From positions 744,001 to 808,000 of the forward strand of contig NZ_FYFA01000001.1 in the NCBI RefSeq assembly GCF_900188435.1: a stretch of 64,000 nucleotides of DNA. Reading direction: 5' to 3'. The notes beneath the pieces were generated by a model. That model did no database searches, was not told the DNA's origin, and saw only the letters and a list, made by a program, of their open reading frames with translations. This DNA is from Marinobacter sp. es.048 (GTDB taxonomy: Bacteria > Pseudomonadota > Gammaproteobacteria > Pseudomonadales > Oleiphilaceae). This document shows, in pieces, positions 36,405 to 44,203 of the stretch. Position numbers and translations under genes: made by a program. Positions within the stretch are counted from its first letter, which is position 1. Each line of letters begins with the position of its first letter.

Positions 36405-36429
36405 CCCTCCCCGGCGTTGCCGGGGAGGG
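36405..36429. repeat. GC-rich perfect hairpin (REP-like)
   Basis: CCCTCCCCGGC and GCCGGGGAGGG form an 11-bp perfect stem with a GTT loop. The flanks extend the pairing imperfectly. It stands far from any gene end and looks like a repetitive extragenic palindrome; no second copy was seen in the window. Confidence 0.5.
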
Positions 36430-37227
36430 CCTCACTCAAGATTGGATCACCTGCCGCTTACAGTGCAGGTCCGCCCTAACGAGTTGTTTCCCTAGCACTG
36501 CAAGCGGGCTATATCCGGCAAGGTGTGATGGAAGCGGGATAGAACCCGATAGGAGTCCTCATCTATAAGGCAAAAGTGCATTGGTGCTGCAGCCTGACCA
36601 TGTGTCATGCCAATGTGGGACAAATTTTTGTCAAATTTTCTGGTTGCCAATCTGCCGGGATGAATGAACTGGCCCATAAGCGAAACAAGTTTCTCGACTT
36701 TGACTCGAGATACTCAGACGTCGGAGTCAACGACATCCAATGCCATGGTCATTTTTTGCCGCTATCCAAAAGCTTTTTCCTCAGTCCTTTATGCAACCGC
36801 AACCATTGCATTGTTTTGACGCAATGGGAGGCAGTGTGTCAGTAGAACACCTTGGAATCCCGGCGGCGAGTGCTGAGTAACTAGTATTCGCTGCTGCTAA
36901 CGGCAGTCCTGCTCTGCGGGCCACTCCTCCATAACGGCACGGCCGGCTTGGGGAATCTTAATGCGCGTGCTGCTAAGCTTGCTCGGGAGTGCTGGATATA
37001 CAGCGTCAATTAAGTTGGCCGGTGTCGGGTGGCACTAATACTGGGTCAGGATCACCCTTGATGCACGTCCGGTGAGAACCATCCTCAGCTGAGCCAGCTG
37101 CGCCGCTACTAGCTACAGGCAGAGAAGGTTGGCAATTCGTTCGAAACGTTTATTCAGGGCCGGTAGAGCTTGGCTACTCCGAGCCTGTTGCCCTCAAGAA
37201 AGGCTTGAACAATAAAGTATTAAAGAA

Positions 37228-37239
37228 TACAATATTGTA
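37228..37239. promoter_or_regulatory. Putative shared operator upstream of DUF1329 gene
   Basis: TACAATATTGTA is a perfect palindrome sharing ten of twelve bases with the site before the second Rieske gene. The long distance (235 bp) to the DUF1329 start implies a long leader or an additional promoter. Confidence 0.4.
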
Positions 37240-37474
37240 GTGGTGGTATCTCGGGTTGTTGGCTTCAATGGAATGAAAGCTACATAGAGGCCGCGGTGGG
37301 AGAGCCGCTCACTGCTTCTCGAAAAGGAGTGGTGCAGTAGGCGAGCTCAGTCTGATGGGTGCCTCGTCTGATCAAGGCTCTCTGGCTCTTGGCATGGATG
37401 TACTTGCAGTCGACTCAGTGCTACGGATTTAGGCCAAAAACAACAAACTTGAATATATAAGAGGGTTTACCGGT

Positions 37475-38857
37475 ATGGTGAAACAACAAGTAAAATCAGT
37501 GGTGATATCTTCAATCTTAGCAGGCATGAGCTTGCCATCTTTTGCTTCTGCTTTGGATCTGAGTAATGACGATGAATTAAGTGTCATTGGCTCGGTAAAA
37601 GCGGGTAACCCGGAAGGTACGATTCCCGCTTATTCAGGTAAGGCGCCGAAAACGCCTGCCAACTTCCGTGAAGATTTCTCGAATGGTCGACCTAATCCCT
37701 ACGATGATGAGCCTTTGTTTAGCATCACTGCGGAGAATGCAAGTCAATATGCTGAACAGCTTGACGGTATGATCGAAATTTTCGAGAAGTATCCAGATTT
37801 TCGTATGGATATTTATCCGACGCACAGAGATGTATCGTATCCAGAGTATGTGATTGAAAACACGCAAAAAAATCTGACAGAGTGCAAAGAGATAGCCGGC
37901 GGCGTTTCCCTTGAAGGGTGTTACGCGGGTATACCCTTCCCGGTTCCCGAAACGGGCACTCAGGCGATGTGGAATCATTTGCTGCAGTTCACGGCTTACG
38001 AATATAAAACGATAGATGGTTGGGATGCATGGGTGACAACGCCTGACGGAAAAGCGGTTTTGCAGACGAGGGCTGCGGGTTATCAGCGTGTCAAATTTTT
38101 TGATCCCGAAGCGCAAGGTCCGCACGATTCATCATTGATTTACATCAAAATCCGTCAAGAGGATCTTGCTCCAGCGCGAAAAGTGGGTGGTGTGCTTGTG
38201 TTGCACAGTAGCGTTGATGCTGTGAATGTGGGAACTCGAATTTGGCAGTATGTTCCCGGCCAGCGTCGTGTAAAGCTGGCACCTAATCTTGCGTATGACA
38301 CTCCGAGTCCAAACAGTGGCGGTACTAGCACAATAGATGATTCGAAAGGATTCATGGGTCCTCTTGATCGGTATGACTTTACGTTGGCGGGTAAAGAGGA
38401 AAAGTTCATTATGTACAATAACTTTGCCTTGAATAATCCAAACGATTGCGGGGAGGAGAAGATTGTTAACCACGCAAACTTTCCGAATCCTGACTGCATT
38501 CGATGGGAACTTCACCGCGTTTGGAAGGTAGAGGCTACTTTGAAGGATGGATATCGCCATGCTTATCCCAAGCGCGTTTTTTATTGGGATGAGGATGCGC
38601 CGGGCGCTGGTTCAGTTGAGAATTATGACAGCTCCGGGTCGCTCTACCGTGTTGCCAATAACATTGCGATCCCTTTTTACGAGGGCGAGAAGGGGGGAAT
38701 GGTAGCGGACGGCACCATCTACATGGATTTACAGACTGGAATGTGGTCTGTGCAAGCTCTCCTCGGGCGTGCTGGAGCGGGGTGGACCGTAGTAGAAGAG
38801 CCTCTTTCTGATATCTTGTTTAATCCTGAAGGTATGGCGGGCTCTGGATTTCGGTGA
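37475..38857 (+). CDS. DUF1329 family outer-membrane-associated lipid protein
   Basis: A 460-residue exported protein. Residues 1-27 form a Sec signal peptide with likely cleavage after FASA. The mature protein has the DUF1329 pattern (VKAGNPEGTIPAYSG at the start and YRVANNIAIPFYEGEKGG near the end). DUF1329 proteins adopt a LolB-like half-barrel and occur with DUF1302 and RND proteins in clusters for hydrophobic substrates; they are thought to handle lipidic cargo in the periplasm or at the outer membrane. It starts the envelope-transport operon and is followed by a hairpin that may raise its relative expression. Confidence 0.9.
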   Translation: MVKQQVKSVVISSILAGMSLPSFASALDLSNDDELSVIGSVKAGNPEGTIPAYSGKAPKTPANFREDFSNGRPNPYDDEPLFSITAENASQYAEQLDGMIEIFEKYPDFRMDIYPTHRDVSYPEYVIENTQKNLTECKEIAGGVSLEGCYAGIPFPVPETGTQAMWNHLLQFTAYEYKTIDGWDAWVTTPDGKAVLQTRAAGYQRVKFFDPEAQGPHDSSLIYIKIRQEDLAPARKVGGVLVLHSSVDAVNVGTRIWQYVPGQRRVKLAPNLAYDTPSPNSGGTSTIDDSKGFMGPLDRYDFTLAGKEEKFIMYNNFALNNPNDCGEEKIVNHANFPNPDCIRWELHRVWKVEATLKDGYRHAYPKRVFYWDEDAPGAGSVENYDSSGSLYRVANNIAIPFYEGEKGGMVADGTIYMDLQTGMWSVQALLGRAGAGWTVVEEPLSDILFNPEGMAGSGFR

Positions 38858-38879
38858 TTCGATGGCTTGTTCTAATCGC

Positions 38880-38905
38880 GCGTATGCACCGCCAGGCGCA
38901 TACGC
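38880..38905 (+). terminator. Intercistronic hairpin after DUF1329 gene
   Basis: GCGTATGC-N10-GCATACGC is a perfect 8-bp stem, 22 bp after the stop codon, without a U-tract. It may partially terminate or protect the upstream transcript. Confidence 0.45.
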
Positions 38906-38976
38906 TCGATTTAACCTAAAAGGTTCAAAGCTTCCTGACGTTACAGAATGAATAGTGAAGTTTATGGAGTGAATTA

Positions 38977-40563
38977 ATGAATGGCGATCCTGATATTGTC
39001 GTAGTGGGGGCAGGAAGTAACTCTCTTGTGTCCGCCGCGTATTTAGCCAAGGCGGGTAAGAAAGTTTTGGTTCTGGAGAAGAATGATCAATGCGGTGGTG
39101 GTGTGGTCTCGATAGAGATAGCCCCCGGATTTATCAATGATACCCATGCATCAGGTTACTATTTGTGTATTGCCAGTCCGACCGTCCAGCATGATGAGCT
39201 GGAGTTAATGTCCAAGCACGGACTTGAATGGAAAACCTGGGATGCCGGATTTGCAACCATTTTTGACAGTGGTGATGGGCTGGTTGCGTACAGTGATCTG
39301 GATCGTACCTGCCAGGATATCGCAAGGTATTCGCAAAAGGATGCTGAAAGGTATCGTGACTTTGCACAGGAGTGCATCGAAATTTTGCCATTATTGAGTA
39401 ATGGTAGTGCGACTCCCCCTTTGCCGACAGGTGCGTTTATCAGCATGCTGGAGGAAAGTTATCGAGGCTGTCGCTTGGTCGATATGATGTTCCAGAGTGC
39501 CTATGACATTCTTGATAATCTGTTCGAGTCAACAGAAGTACGGATTCATATGATGAAGTGGGTAGCGGAGGCGATGGAGGGTCCAGAGGTCAAGGGCACC
39601 GGCGCCATGCTGGTTGGGCTGTTTGGTCTTGCTCATACCCACAAGGCGCATATTCCAGTGGGTGGTTCCCGGGCTGTTTCCAATGCCTTGATTCGTTGTA
39701 TTCAGCATCATGGCGGGGAGGTGCGTACGGAAAGTGAAGTCGTCAAAGTGAATATCAGTGCTGGCGAGGCGAGAGGCGTTACGCTTGCTAGCGGTGAAAC
39801 TATCAACGCACGTGCTGCAGTGCTCGGTTGCATTCATCCTCACATGCTTGAGCAAATGATTCCCGAGGTTGATAAGAAATTGGCAGCTGCTGCAAAGAAA
39901 GTCAGGTTGAGCAATCATGGCGCATTAAACCAGCAGATTGCTTTGAGCGAATGGCCAGAATTCAAGGCAGGTCAGGATGAGCGCTGGTCTGAAGCGCTCT
40001 GCATTGAATATGTCCGAAAGGATGAACTTGCGGTGCGAAAAGTATTTGACCAATACCGTTACGGTGAAATCCCCACGCATCTTAGTCCGCTCACTATAAT
40101 GAATAGTAGAAAGGATCCAAGCCGCGCGCCATCGCGTGATCATTGTGCCTTATATCTTTACCACTTTGCTCCACGCGACCTGCAGGATGGCGGGCTTCAG
40201 GGTTGGGAGAAGTACCGCCAGAGTTACGCTGATGCAATCTGGGAGGAGTACAAGAGTTATACGACTAACATCGATGATTCTAAGGTTATTGCGCGGCATA
40301 TTGAATCTCCCCTGGAGCACCATAACCACTCGGCAAGCTTTTCGCACGGCGATATTTTTGGGATTGGAACCACCATGGGCCAAAACATGGGGCGGCGGCC
40401 AATTCCAGAATTGGCTCAGTTTCGCATTCCTGGCATTGATAAGCTTTATCTGGTTGGTCCATTTATGCATCCGGGTGGAACCGTCAACTTTGGCGGTCGG
40501 GCAACGGCTATGAGAATGATGATGGATTGGAAGATGGATTTGAGCCAGGCATTCGCTATTTAA
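38977..40563 (+). CDS. Phytoene-desaturase-like FAD-dependent oxidoreductase (PYROXD2-like)
   Basis: A 528-residue flavoprotein. The dinucleotide-binding motif VVVGAGSNSLVSAAYLAKAG (residues 8-27), the following VLEKNDQCGGG and the C-terminal LYLVGPFMHPGGTVNFGGRATA are those of the carotenoid desaturase/PYROXD2 group. It would dehydrogenate, isomerise or saturate C-C bonds of an isoprenoid-like or alicyclic compound. There is no signal peptide, so it is cytoplasmic or peripherally membrane-bound. Its insertion within an envelope-transport operon, between DUF1329 and DUF1302, ties the transported compound to a redox step. Confidence 0.87.
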   Translation: MNGDPDIVVVGAGSNSLVSAAYLAKAGKKVLVLEKNDQCGGGVVSIEIAPGFINDTHASGYYLCIASPTVQHDELELMSKHGLEWKTWDAGFATIFDSGDGLVAYSDLDRTCQDIARYSQKDAERYRDFAQECIEILPLLSNGSATPPLPTGAFISMLEESYRGCRLVDMMFQSAYDILDNLFESTEVRIHMMKWVAEAMEGPEVKGTGAMLVGLFGLAHTHKAHIPVGGSRAVSNALIRCIQHHGGEVRTESEVVKVNISAGEARGVTLASGETINARAAVLGCIHPHMLEQMIPEVDKKLAAAAKKVRLSNHGALNQQIALSEWPEFKAGQDERWSEALCIEYVRKDELAVRKVFDQYRYGEIPTHLSPLTIMNSRKDPSRAPSRDHCALYLYHFAPRDLQDGGLQGWEKYRQSYADAIWEEYKSYTTNIDDSKVIARHIESPLEHHNHSASFSHGDIFGIGTTMGQNMGRRPIPELAQFRIPGIDKLYLVGPFMHPGGTVNFGGRATAMRMMMDWKMDLSQAFAI

Positions 40564-40581
40564 CTGATTGGAGGTATTGAG

Positions 40582-40794
40582 ATGAGACTGATAACAACTG
40601 CCCGGTCTGATTTGATGGAAGTCAATGCTGTTGAGATCGAAAACGGCTGTGTGGTAATTACCGGAACAATTATGGGCGCGATGCCAGTGAAAGCTGTGGT
40701 GAGTGGCGCGGAGATGCGCAAGGGTTTTTCACTCATTGGGGTTAGAGGAGTATTTAAAGTCATTTGGGCCTTCCTCCGCGGCAGGACCTATTGA
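40582..40794 (+). CDS. Small protein of unknown function
   Basis: A 70-residue protein, mostly beta-strand-like (VEIENGCVVITGTIMGAMPV), ending in a short amphipathic or hydrophobic helix (GVFKVIWAFLRG). A strong GGAGG lies upstream, and the start is 19 bp after the oxidoreductase stop, so translation is likely. It may be a small partner of the oxidoreductase or the transport system. No family is recognised. Confidence 0.7.
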   Translation: MRLITTARSDLMEVNAVEIENGCVVITGTIMGAMPVKAVVSGAEMRKGFSLIGVRGVFKVIWAFLRGRTY

Positions 40795-41256
40795 ATCTCC
40801 GATTAAAGCTGGCGTGTCGTTTTCATTGTTATGGTTGCTAAGGCGGCGTGGGCATTGATGCCTAATGCCATCGTGAGGTGAGCTTCGCCTGCCTGCGGCT
40901 TAATTATTTGATTATTCTTTTCGCTATCCTAAAAAATGTGTTTGCAGTTAATGACATTTGTCAGGGTGTTATGCGTGATTGGGCTGGATGGCATAATTCG
41001 TTACCTGCGCCGTTGAATGGATTTTCGTCACATCGTTGTGATTTTTGTTTGCCATTCCAAGAGCTAGCGAAATCTAGTTGTGTTCCATAAAAATACGGAT
41101 GGACGCGTACAGATCTAAATGCTTTCGCAATATGCTGTATCGTTCACTTGCGCTAGGCATATAATATGCTACCATAAAATATGCGCACAAAGGTCTGGGG
41201 TGGCATCATTGCCAGATCAGCCAAGTGCAAAACAAGAACAATCGGGAGGAAGAAGA
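40795..41256 (+). promoter_or_regulatory. Leader region of DUF1302 gene
   Basis: 462 bp without a supported gene. GCATAT-A-ATATGC (41157-41169) is a perfect inverted repeat, overlapping TATGCTACCATA (41165-41176), one base from the palindrome at 18344. GGGAGGA at 41244-41250 is the ribosome-binding site that decides the start at 41257. Confidence 0.45.
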
Positions 41257-42909
41257 ATGCTCAATATGAAAAAAGCCAGTTGGCAGCTAGCTCATATGGC
41301 GCTGAGTGCCGCCATGCTGACCGCCGCGGGAGAGGTCTATGCAGTGGCACTTGATACAGGTAATCCGGATGTCCGGCTGCGGTGGGATAATACGGTACGT
41401 TACAATCTTGGTGTGAGGGCAGAAAGTAAGGAGCGCGCTCTTGCCGAAAGCGCTACTCAACAGATTGCTGATAACAAGTTCGACCGTGGTGATGTTGTTA
41501 CCAATCGTCTGGACATCATCTCAGAACTCGATTTGGTTTATAAGCGGAAGTACGGTGCCCGAATTTCGGCCGCGGGATGGTACGACAATGCCTATACCGA
41601 CACCGCAAAAAACTTACCTCAATATGAGTCAGTGGGTATTGGCTCTGCCTACCCCGGCGAGGAGTATACAGATACGGTTAAGCGCTATTACATCGGGCCA
41701 TCCGGTGAGATTCTGGACGCTTTTGTTTTCGGTGGGGTGAACCTTTTCGATACCCCGGTAACCATGAGGTTGGGCCAGCATAATCTCTACTGGGGTGAAT
41801 CGCTTTTCTCCTTTGTGCACGGTGTGTCGTATGCGCAGGGGCCGGTAGATTTGCGTAAGGCCACAGCGACGCCCGGCATAGAAGCTCAGGAGTTGTTTCT
41901 GCCCTTGAATCAGGCGTCGGCCACAGCTCAAATTACTGACAGCATTTCACTGGCGGCGTACTACCAGTTTGAGTGGGAGCCTAGTCGTCTTCCAGAAGGT
42001 GGTACCTATTTTGGTGCACCTGACTTCCTGTTTTCTGGCGGAACCCGGCTGTTTCTGGCACCAAATTTCAGTATTCCCGTCCTAGGCGATCGTGACACCC
42101 CCGATGATGGTGGGGCGTGGGGGGCAAGTCTGAGATGGCGGACATCAGCTCTTGGCACTTTGGGTTTCTACTACCGCGAATTCGATGACACTCTGCCCAA
42201 TGTGGTTGCCGATTATTCTGGTCCAGTCCCTACCAATGTCTACAACAAGTATGCCGAAGATGTGAAGCTATTTGGTCTGAGTCTTGCCAGGCAAGTAGGT
42301 GATGCTTCCATCGGCGTTGAAGTTGTGCGAAGAGAAGATACAGCATTGGCTTCTGTGGGGCTTGCTCCTGATTTTGCCCGTGGCGATACCTGGCACGCTC
42401 TGGTCAACGCAATCATGCTGAATGGCAAAAATGCCCTGTGGGATTCATCTACCCTGCAGGCTGAATTGACATACAGTTATCTAGATCGCGTAACGGAAAA
42501 CCCGCAATTTTATAACAAGGAGGGAAGTCCTCAGTGTAACGCTACCGTTCCTGGGGCGAATGAGGTTGAGGACGGTTGCTCCACTCGCAGCTCCGTAGCA
42601 ATGACTGTGTCTTTTGAACCAGTCTGGTACCAAGCAATGAATGGCGTCGATCTGACGCTGCCTTTAGTGCTGGGGGTTGGAGTTTATGGGAATTCTCCCG
42701 TAGTCAATGGGGGCAATGAGGGGGCAGGTAACTTCAGTGTTGGAGTTGGTGCCGACTACTTGGCTAAGTACAAGTTCAATTTGGCGTATAACGGTTTCTT
42801 CGGTTCCATTTCCAAAGATGCTAATGGCATCCAGCAGACTTCCAACGGCGGTACCCCGCTGCTGCGCGATCGCGGCTGGTTATCTTTCACTGCAAAAGCT
42901 ACCTTCTGA
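41257..42909 (+). CDS. DUF1302 family outer-membrane protein
   Basis: A 550-residue exported protein. A signal peptide spans about residues 1-29 (hydrophobic LAHMALSAAMLTAAGEVYA). The mature part is rich in alternating beta-strands with aromatic girdle residues and ends in LSFTAKATF, a terminal Phe as in outer-membrane barrels. The DUF1302 marks include RWDNTVRYNLGVR and RLGQHNLYWGES. Members are probable porins or adhesion/transport proteins for hydrophobic compounds. It is partnered with DUF1329, YCF48-like and RND genes. An internal Cys pair (QCN...DGCST) may form a loop disulfide. Confidence 0.9.
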   Translation: MLNMKKASWQLAHMALSAAMLTAAGEVYAVALDTGNPDVRLRWDNTVRYNLGVRAESKERALAESATQQIADNKFDRGDVVTNRLDIISELDLVYKRKYGARISAAGWYDNAYTDTAKNLPQYESVGIGSAYPGEEYTDTVKRYYIGPSGEILDAFVFGGVNLFDTPVTMRLGQHNLYWGESLFSFVHGVSYAQGPVDLRKATATPGIEAQELFLPLNQASATAQITDSISLAAYYQFEWEPSRLPEGGTYFGAPDFLFSGGTRLFLAPNFSIPVLGDRDTPDDGGAWGASLRWRTSALGTLGFYYREFDDTLPNVVADYSGPVPTNVYNKYAEDVKLFGLSLARQVGDASIGVEVVRREDTALASVGLAPDFARGDTWHALVNAIMLNGKNALWDSSTLQAELTYSYLDRVTENPQFYNKEGSPQCNATVPGANEVEDGCSTRSSVAMTVSFEPVWYQAMNGVDLTLPLVLGVGVYGNSPVVNGGNEGAGNFSVGVGADYLAKYKFNLAYNGFFGSISKDANGIQQTSNGGTPLLRDRGWLSFTAKATF

Positions 42910-42923
42910 GATCACTGAATGCC

Positions 42924-42952
42924 ATTGCAAGCTGAATTATTCGGCTTGCAAT
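42924..42952 (+). terminator. Intercistronic hairpin after DUF1302 gene
   Basis: ATTGCAAGC (42924-42932) and GCTTGCAAT (42944-42952) form a perfect 9-bp stem with an 11-nt loop, without a U-tract, just before the YCF48-like gene. Confidence 0.45.
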
Positions 42953-43004
42953 GTGCTCAGGGAGCTAAATGTTCAAACAACTCTCCAGCGGAGGCTATCC
43001 CTCG

Positions 43005-44114
43005 ATGTTTGAAGGTGTGAGGACGTTATCGACTGATAAACGTTGGTTGTGGCTTGGCTCTTGGAGCTCGGTTTTGGCTTTTGCATTACTTCTGGTTTTA
43101 TTCGTCTCTCAGGCCGAAGCCTTTGAGGCACCTCTGGAGACGCCTGCCCAGAAAAGTGATTCGGCGATCAATGGTCCTTTCCTGGATGTAGTTGCCTTTG
43201 AGAATCATCTCGTCGCCGTTGGGCTGTATGGTCGCATAGTTGTTTCGGGCAATTCGGGGGAGAGCTGGAGCCAGGCTCAGGTGCCAGTCAGCACCGATCT
43301 GGTGGCAGCTTCTTTTGTTGATCGTAAAAAAGGCTGGGTAGTTGGTCACGGCGGTGTCGTATTGCATACCAAAGATGGCGGCAAAAACTGGGAGCTTCAG
43401 CTAGATGGTTTGGAAGCCCAGCAGTTGGCCATTGATTATTACACTGAAAACGACGATGGGCTGGAAAAGGATGTCGCTGATGAAATGCTTGCTCTAGAGC
43501 GTTCTTTTGTATTTGAAAACGAAACCCAGCCATTTATGGATGTGCTGTTTGTGAATGAGCAGCGTGGTTATGTTGTCGGTACTTTTAATCGTATCTTCGC
43601 AACGGAAGATGGCGGAGAGACCTGGAAGCCATTAATGCACCGCACGGACAATCCCACTGAGCGGCATTTTTACGCTGTTGCTGGCAATGGAGAAGCTATT
43701 TACCTTGCGGGAGAGGCTGGCAAGGTATGGCGTTTAAATCCACAAAGCGGACGCTTTGAGAGCGCAGATACGCCGTATACAGGCACACTGTTCGGGCTTC
43801 TAGCCTTCGGTCAAAATCAGCTTCTTGCGTACGGAATGCGCGGAACCGTATATCTCAGTCGAGATGAAGGCAGTTCCTGGACAAACCTCGACGTTCCATT
43901 CACAGGCGGCGTAACCGATGCAGACTTATCGCCGGAGGGGCAGATTTTTATTGTTGACCAAGGTGGCGGGCTCTATCAGAGCCAGGATGGTGGTGCTGAT
44001 TTCACGAAAGTGAAAGTTTCTCGGCCAATGTCCTATTTTGGCGTGGCTTGGATGGCACCAGGCTTGGTGACGCTGGTGGGAGAAAGCGGAGTGCGGGTTG
44101 AATCCATTTTTTAG
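43005..44114 (+). CDS. YCF48/BNR-repeat periplasmic protein
   Basis: A 369-residue protein, or 381 if ATG 42969 is used. A GCGGAGG favours 43005, although GGGAG also precedes 42969. After a basic n-region there is a hydrophobic stretch LAFALLLVLFVSQAEAF, a signal peptide or anchor. The rest consists of repeated BNR/Asp-box units (GWVVGHGGVVLHTKDGGKNW, GYVVGTFNRIFATEDGGETW, LSRDEGSSWTNL), forming a beta-propeller as in YCF48/HCF136 photosystem II assembly factors. In these clusters it precedes the RND protein and is probably a periplasmic partner of it. Confidence 0.88.
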   Translation: MFEGVRTLSTDKRWLWLGSWSSVLAFALLLVLFVSQAEAFEAPLETPAQKSDSAINGPFLDVVAFENHLVAVGLYGRIVVSGNSGESWSQAQVPVSTDLVAASFVDRKKGWVVGHGGVVLHTKDGGKNWELQLDGLEAQQLAIDYYTENDDGLEKDVADEMLALERSFVFENETQPFMDVLFVNEQRGYVVGTFNRIFATEDGGETWKPLMHRTDNPTERHFYAVAGNGEAIYLAGEAGKVWRLNPQSGRFESADTPYTGTLFGLLAFGQNQLLAYGMRGTVYLSRDEGSSWTNLDVPFTGGVTDADLSPEGQIFIVDQGGGLYQSQDGGADFTKVKVSRPMSYFGVAWMAPGLVTLVGESGVRVESIF

Positions 44115-44149
44115 GTCTGCAAAAAGCGTTTATAAGAGCAGGATGTAAG

Positions 44150-44203
44150 TATGACTGCACACAAGCAAAACAAATCTAATAGCGCAACGGGTATTACGAG
44201 ATG
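44150..44203 (+). CDS. Possible 17-codon leader peptide
   Basis: A 17-residue open frame starting MTAHKQNKSN ends in TGA overlapping the ATG of the RND gene (ATGA at 44200-44204). AGGA is placed about 7 bases before its start. It could couple ribosome loading to the RND gene. It may equally be chance, since no conservation can be checked here. Confidence 0.2.

Larger units (their letters stand above)
36109..37474. other. Long non-coding region with GC-rich hairpin and operator-like site
   Basis: 1.37 kb without a supported gene. A frame at 36168-36371 ends with a stretch (ELLTWYRRKEL, RKTPAEAL) vaguely like a transposase C-terminus. A GC-rich perfect hairpin lies at 36405-36429. TACAATATTGTA at 37228-37239 is a perfect 12-bp palindrome of the shared operator type, about 235 bp before the DUF1329 gene. 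The remainder may be decayed coding DNA. Confidence 0.4.
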
